Source of the DNA: CAYLLS01 sp964385015 | GTDB taxonomy: Bacteria; Myxococcota; UBA727; JABDBI01 | NCBI GenBank assembly: GCA_964385015.1 | Contig: CAYLLS010000001.1 | Location: 372,001 to 436,000 of the forward strand | Reading direction: 5' to 3' | DNA length: 64,000 nt | In this document: one piece after another, positions 60,057 through 64,000 of the stretch | Layout of the letters: every line of letters starts with the position of its first letter | Numbering within the stretch: position 1 is the first letter of the stretch | The notes under the pieces: generated by a model | What the model saw: only the letters and a program-made list of their open reading frames with translations | Database searches by the model: none | What the model was told of the DNA's origin: nothing | Position numbers and translations under genes: made by a program

Positions 60057-62462
60057 TTAATTTCTTAATGGCTTATTATGTTTTAACATAAATTCAATAC
60101 GTTCTTGAGTTTTTACTTCACCACAAAGAGATAAAAAAGCTTCTCTTTCTAAGTCTAATACATATTGTTCATCTACCTTATAAGTAGACACAGTATTCCC
60201 TCCAGTCATTACATAGGCTAATTTTTTTGCAATTTTAAAATCATGATTACTAATATACTTGCCATATAACATATTTTTTAACACCATTTCAAACATAGCT
60301 AAAGCACTACTTCCAGGCAACCTAAAACTACGTTTATCTGGTGGAGTGAATCCAGAAGAAGCCATTCCTAATACTTCATATTTAGCACTTTTTAATAAAT
60401 CATTTTTATTCATAATAATCATATCACTTTCATGAAGATATAAATATTGTTTAGCTTCATCAGCACTTATACTAATTTTACACATAACTATAATTTCAAA
60501 AACCCTTTGAATTAATGGTTCAACTGAATATGTTGATGAATCAATGACTTTAGACAAAGTTCTAGCAAGCATTTCTACATTGCCACCAGCTGCTGGTATT
60601 AATCCCACACCAATTTCAACTAATCCCATATATAACTCTGCATGAGATCTAACTTTATTAGACCATAAAACCAATTCTGCACCTCCTCCTAAAGTTAAAT
60701 TAAATGGAGCAGATAAAGTTGGTATATTAGAATATTTAAGACGCATGCAAAGCTTTTGAAAATTAATTATCATTTCACTAATTTGATCCCAAGCTTGTTG
60801 TTGTATTGCCATATACAACAATAACAAATTTGCTCCTACACTGAAATTTTTACCATTATTAGATAAAACCAAACCATCAAACTTACCATTTTCACATAAA
60901 TCTATAGCATGATTTATATCCTCTATAACATAGTTATCAATAGAATTCATTTTAGTTTTAAACATACAGGACAAAATTCCATCCCCCAAATCTATTAAAT
61001 TAGTAGAGAAAGTTTCTTTAACTATATTAGACTTGTTCTTTTGTAAAATATCGAAATTATATATATTCTTAGTTGTATAAACAGGTAACATTTTATTTTC
61101 TTTAATATTATAATACATTAAAGAATGTGCATCAATATCATATTTATAAAAATTAAAAATCTTGTTGTCTAACATTTTAGAAACCCATCTTGGAATATTA
61201 AACCCATTTTTAATCATTCTAGGAATCATATCCTTAACTCCAATTGCATCCCACATTTCAAAAGGTCCTATATCCCAACCGAATCCCCATTTAATAGCAT
61301 TATCTATATCTAATATTGTTTCAGCAATATCCTCTAAAATCTCTGCAGAATAAATGCATACTTCAGATATCATCTTAAAAACAATAATACCTATTTTATT
61401 ATCTAAACTAATTAAATACTTAAGACGTTTTGATATATTTTTAATTTTATTAGCTTCTTTAACTGATTCTAATTTCAAACTTTTTTTAAATTTATATTCC
61501 ATATTTGTTAAATCTAAAACTCTAATCTCTTTATCAATTTTCTTATAGAAACCTTGTTTTGTTTTTTGACCTAAAAAACCTCTATCAATCATATCTATGA
61601 TAAATTTTGGACATATAAAAATATTTCGTTGACTATCATTCTTAAGATTATCATAACAATTATTAGTAACATGCATTAAAGTATCTATGCCAACAATATC
61701 AGCAGTTCTAAAAATTGCACTTTTAGGTCTACCTAACAATTCTCCAAAAATTAAATCAATTTCTTCTATACAATAATTATTTTTTTTCATCATATTCATT
61801 ATCTTCATCATAGAAAATATACCAATTCTATTTGCTATAAAATTAGGAGTATCTTTAGCAAAAACAACACCTTTACCTAAAACATTTTTGCTAAACCCAA
61901 CTATTTTAGACACAATATCATTAGATATGATATCTGATTTAACAACTTCTAACAAATATAAATAACGCACTGGATTAAAAAAATGTGTAATTAAAAAACG
62001 CTTTTTAAAAGACATGCTTCTACCTTGCAACATACTAACCATAGATAATCCTGACGTATTAGACGAAATAATAACATTAGATAACAATTCACAATCTAAT
62101 TTAGAAAAAATTTTTCTTTTAACATCTAACTTTTCAGTAACCACTTCTATAATCCAATCACAAGAAGATAACTCATTAAAATCATCTTCTATATTGCCTA
62201 TAGAAATTCTATTAAATGCATTCTTTGAATAAAATAATGCTGGCTTTAATTTCAATGCTTTCTGCAAATTATCTTCAACTATTTTATTTCTTAATTTATG
62301 TTTATTACTATTATCAACATTTTTAAATGGTATATCTAACAACAAACAATCAACTTTTGCGTTAGCAACTTGAGCTGCTATTCCAGCTCCCATAATACCA
62401 GATCCTATAATACCTATTTTTTTAAAAAATCTACAATTATGTATTCCATCATTATTTCTCAT
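60057..62462 (-). CDS. fadN: 3-hydroxyacyl-CoA dehydrogenase/enoyl-CoA hydratase, FadN-type order
   Basis: Bifunctional hydratase and NAD-dependent dehydrogenase of beta-oxidation. 801 residues. Unlike E. coli FadB, the dehydrogenase comes first: NAD motif IGIIGSGIMGAGIAAQVA (about 15-32), SSNTSGLSM, and HFFNPVRYLYLLEVV with catalytic His; a C-terminal HAD segment covers about 200-420. The crotonase domain follows (about 490-700) with NFSVGANLLLL and catalytic Glu in LGGGAELVLWS and MGLVEIGVGLIPAAGG. This order matches Bacillus FadN. GAGG lies near the ATG. Operon with fadA. Confidence 0.95.
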   Translation of the reverse strand: MRNNDGIHNCRFFKKIGIIGSGIMGAGIAAQVANAKVDCLLLDIPFKNVDNSNKHKLRNKIVEDNLQKALKLKPALFYSKNAFNRISIGNIEDDFNELSSCDWIIEVVTEKLDVKRKIFSKLDCELLSNVIISSNTSGLSMVSMLQGRSMSFKKRFLITHFFNPVRYLYLLEVVKSDIISNDIVSKIVGFSKNVLGKGVVFAKDTPNFIANRIGIFSMMKIMNMMKKNNYCIEEIDLIFGELLGRPKSAIFRTADIVGIDTLMHVTNNCYDNLKNDSQRNIFICPKFIIDMIDRGFLGQKTKQGFYKKIDKEIRVLDLTNMEYKFKKSLKLESVKEANKIKNISKRLKYLISLDNKIGIIVFKMISEVCIYSAEILEDIAETILDIDNAIKWGFGWDIGPFEMWDAIGVKDMIPRMIKNGFNIPRWVSKMLDNKIFNFYKYDIDAHSLMYYNIKENKMLPVYTTKNIYNFDILQKNKSNIVKETFSTNLIDLGDGILSCMFKTKMNSIDNYVIEDINHAIDLCENGKFDGLVLSNNGKNFSVGANLLLLYMAIQQQAWDQISEMIINFQKLCMRLKYSNIPTLSAPFNLTLGGGAELVLWSNKVRSHAELYMGLVEIGVGLIPAAGGNVEMLARTLSKVIDSSTYSVEPLIQRVFEIIVMCKISISADEAKQYLYLHESDMIIMNKNDLLKSAKYEVLGMASSGFTPPDKRSFRLPGSSALAMFEMVLKNMLYGKYISNHDFKIAKKLAYVMTGGNTVSTYKVDEQYVLDLEREAFLSLCGEVKTQERIEFMLKHNKPLRN

Positions 62463-62629
62463 TTTTACCTCATTTCTATTTAATCAAAAAATAAATTCTA
62501 TATATAATAATATGATAAATAATTATATCATTAACATGATATAATGACTAATAATCAATATTAACTATAATTATATAAAATACAACAATATAATTTATAA
62601 TATTATATATAATATTTAAAAAAAAATCC

Positions 62630-62659
62630 TTGAACAAAAGATTTTATATAAGATATAAT
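62630..62659 (+). promoter_or_regulatory. Sigma-70 promoter of the tRNA-tRNA-4.5S RNA-dnaX group
   Basis: TTGAAC at 62630-62635 and a perfect TATAAT at 62654-62659, spaced by 18 bases. The first tRNA-like gene begins 17 bases after the -10 box. Confidence 0.65.
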
Positions 62660-62675
62660 ATTTAAATAATCATAA

Positions 62676-62767
62676 GGATGGTTGGCTGAGTGGTTGAAAG
62701 CATCTAATACAAAATTAGAATAGTTTAAACATATTTAACTTCGAGGGTTCAAATCCCTCACCGTCCT
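62676..62767 (+). tRNA. Anomalous class II tRNA, serine-like body with CAA anticodon
   Basis: A 92-base class II cloverleaf folds well: acceptor GGATGGT/ACCGTCC, 3-bp D-stem in GCTGAGTGGTTGAAAGC, anticodon stem TCTAA/TTAGA, long variable arm, T-arm GAGGGTTCAAATCCCTC identical to that of the tRNA-Ser just downstream. The 7-base anticodon loop is TACAAAA, so the anticodon is CAA (62710-62712), formally leucine. But position 33 is A instead of the near-universal U, the discriminator is U rather than A (Leu) or G (Ser), and the D-arm is of serine type. A good promoter precedes it. It may be a tRNA-Leu with odd features, a retargeted tRNA-Ser, or a decaying gene. Confidence 0.7.
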
Positions 62768-62775
62768 AAACATCT

Positions 62776-62861
62776 GGAGAAGTGGCCGAGTGGCTTAAGG
62801 CGCACGATTGGAAATCGTGTATAGTCATAAACTATCGAGGGTTCAAATCCCTCCTTTTCCG
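62776..62861 (+). tRNA. tRNA-Ser (anticodon GGA)
   Basis: 86-base class II tRNA: acceptor GGAGAAG/CTTTTCC, discriminator G, D-arm GGCCGAGTGGCTTAAGGC, anticodon stem CACGA/TCGTG with loop TTGGAAA giving GGA, variable stem ATAGT/ACTAT, T-arm GAGGGTTCAAATCCCTC. Canonical in every position. Eight bases after the anomalous tRNA. Confidence 0.97.
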
Positions 62862-62867
62862 TCATTC

Positions 62868-62952
62868 ATTATACAACATTTTATATTCTTATATAATCCG
62901 CCAGGACTGGAAAGGAGCAACGGTCATAATCATATAAAAGTGTTGTATAATG
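62868..62952 (+). ncRNA. ffs: 4.5S signal recognition particle RNA
   Basis: The apical core CCAGGACTGGAAAGGAGCAA matches the conserved SRP domain IV, with the GGAA tetraloop and the asymmetric loop sequences that bind Ffh. The flanks ATTATACAAC... and ...GTTGTATAAT pair into a long stem (about 62868-62885 with 62933-62951), giving a short hairpin RNA of roughly 85 bases. It lies immediately before dnaX, the same neighbour as in many bacteria. An ATG in frame with dnaX falls within its 3' end. Confidence 0.9.
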
Positions 62953-62973
62953 GCATACGCTGGATATAATGCA

Positions 62974-64000
62974 ATGACATATATTCCATTATCAATCAAA
63001 TATAGACCTGAAACATTTAATGATATTGTAGGTCAACAAACTATAATAAATACATTAAAAAGATCACTAATATCTAAAAGAATTACCTACGCATATTTAT
63101 TCTCTGGAAATCATGGCATAGGCAAAACAACAATAGCTCGCATTTTAGCTAAAAATATAACATGCCAAAATAATATTAATGCACAAGCATGCAATAAATG
63201 CAAATCATGTATTAATATATCAAATAGCAAGGCATTAGATATAATAGAAATAGATGGTGCAAGCAACACAAGTATAGATGACATTAGACTTATTAAAGAC
63301 AATATAAAATACGCTCCAAATTATACAAAATTTAAAATTTTTATAATAGATGAAGTACATATGTTATCAATAAATGCATTTAACGCTTTATTAAAAATGT
63401 TAGAAGAACCACCTAAATATATAAAATTCATATTTGCTACAACAGCTATACATAAAATTCCATTAACAGTAATATCCAGATGTCAACATTATCACTTTAA
63501 ACAAATTAATTTCAAGCATATTAAACATCAATTATATAAAATATCAAAACAAGAAGGCATTAACATATCAAATAACGGATTAAGCAATATTTCATTAGCT
63601 TCACATGGAAGTATGAGAAATGCAATAAATTTTTTAGATCAAATAATTAGTTTTTCAGGGAAACATCCATCAATACAAAATATATTACAAATTTTGGGCC
63701 TTTCCTCTGATATATATATCAAACATTTATTATACTCTTTAATAACAAGAAATATAAAAAAAACATTACTAATATTTCATAATATATACATGAATGGAAT
63801 TGATATAATTTCTTTATTAGAAAGAATATCTATTAAAATTAGAAATCTTTATGTAAAATTTTATATCAACAATTATAAAGTATCACATACAACTTATAAT
63901 TTAAAAGATTTATTATATATTTTAACTACAACTATCAATACTATTAATGCAATTATGACATCCAACAATCAAAAATTAATTTTTGAATTATATATATTTA
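62974..64000 (+). CDS. dnaX: DNA polymerase III subunits gamma/tau, partial at right edge
   Basis: Clamp-loader ATPase. The frame is open from 62950 to the window end. I place the start at ATG 62974 (MTYIPLSIKYRPETFNDIVG), since ATG 62950 is inside the 4.5S RNA stem. Motifs: IKYRPETFNDIVGQQ, Walker A SGNHGIGKTTIARILAKN, zinc cluster CNKCKSC with an earlier Cys, IEIDGASNTSIDDIR, Walker B FIIDEVHML, sensor ATTAIHKIP and SRCQHYHF arginine finger. About 342 residues are visible; domain III follows and the C-terminus is cut off. Partner of the HolB-like protein at 21.7 kb. Confidence 0.96.
   Translation, partial: MTYIPLSIKYRPETFNDIVGQQTIINTLKRSLISKRITYAYLFSGNHGIGKTTIARILAKNITCQNNINAQACNKCKSCINISNSKALDIIEIDGASNTSIDDIRLIKDNIKYAPNYTKFKIFIIDEVHMLSINAFNALLKMLEEPPKYIKFIFATTAIHKIPLTVISRCQHYHFKQINFKHIKHQLYKISKQEGINISNNGLSNISLASHGSMRNAINFLDQIISFSGKHPSIQNILQILGLSSDIYIKHLLYSLITRNIKKTLLIFHNIYMNGIDIISLLERISIKIRNLYVKFYINNYKVSHTTYNLKDLLYILTTTINTINAIMTSNNQKLIFELYIF

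Overview
The window is a dense, very AT-rich stretch (about three quarters A+T by eye) of a bacterial chromosome read with the standard bacterial code. I count 52 protein genes (one running off the right edge), seven tRNA genes and the 4.5S signal-recognition-particle RNA. Only one gene-free gap exceeds 300 bases. There are no insertion sequences, phage genes or CRISPR arrays. Extreme A+T, compact genes, broken ancestral operons (rpsN, rpsD and yidD stand alone; rpsF-rplI lacks rpsR; grpE is apart from dnaK) and drifted proteins point to a reduced, probably host-associated genome. Family types (two-subunit GlyRS, HolB, DegP/RseP, YidD, S14 of about 100 residues, mitochondrial-type aconitase) suit a two-membraned proteobacterium in the broad sense, perhaps a deltaproteobacterial/Bdellovibrio/Myxococcus-grade lineage. 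That placement is inference and low confidence.

Layout. 1-2.2 kb: methylmalonyl-CoA epimerase, yidD, molybdate uptake genes modA-modB without modC. 2.2-5.8 kb: an unrecognised membrane protein with three winged-helix-like repeats, tRNA-Leu, NAD kinase, and a putative AAA+ lipoprotein. 5.8-8.5 kb: tRNA-Asn, etfA, etfB, pspA. 8.7-19.6 kb: aconitase, a pyrophosphate-type phosphofructokinase, gyrA, rseP, ychF, NADP-isocitrate dehydrogenase, yqgF. 19.7-24.1 kb: dnaK, a drifted holB, degP. 24-34.5 kb: mrp, hisS, miaA, cysS, an M24 aminopeptidase, a CPA1 antiporter, trxB, rpsN, rpsD. 34.7-40.7 kb: a short polA, an MFS transporter, glyS, glyQ, tRNA-Cys. 40.7-48.8 kb: fatty acyl-CoA synthetase, lon, a three-gene biotin-dependent acyl-CoA carboxylase. 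48.8-56.5 kb: groEL, groES, rpsF, rplI, obgE, grpE, tadA, an acyl-CoA dehydrogenase, tRNA-Val, an HU-like protein, gpmA. 56.5-64 kb: membrane pyrophosphatase, tRNA-Arg, fadA, a FadN-type fadB, an anomalous class II tRNA, tRNA-Ser, 4.5S RNA, dnaX.

How it fits together. The metabolic genes here are catabolic: acyl-CoA synthetase, acyl-CoA dehydrogenase, ETF, hydratase/dehydrogenase and thiolase make a near-complete beta-oxidation route; an acyl-CoA carboxylase plus methylmalonyl-CoA epimerase suggest propionyl-CoA is fed to succinyl-CoA; aconitase and isocitrate dehydrogenase belong to the TCA cycle. A PPi-type phosphofructokinase and an ion-pumping pyrophosphatase suggest pyrophosphate is used as an energy currency. 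Molybdate uptake hints at a molybdoenzyme elsewhere. The most unusual items are the serine-like tRNA with a CAA anticodon, the AAA+ lipoprotein, the triple winged-helix membrane protein and the tandem biotinyl-domain carrier.
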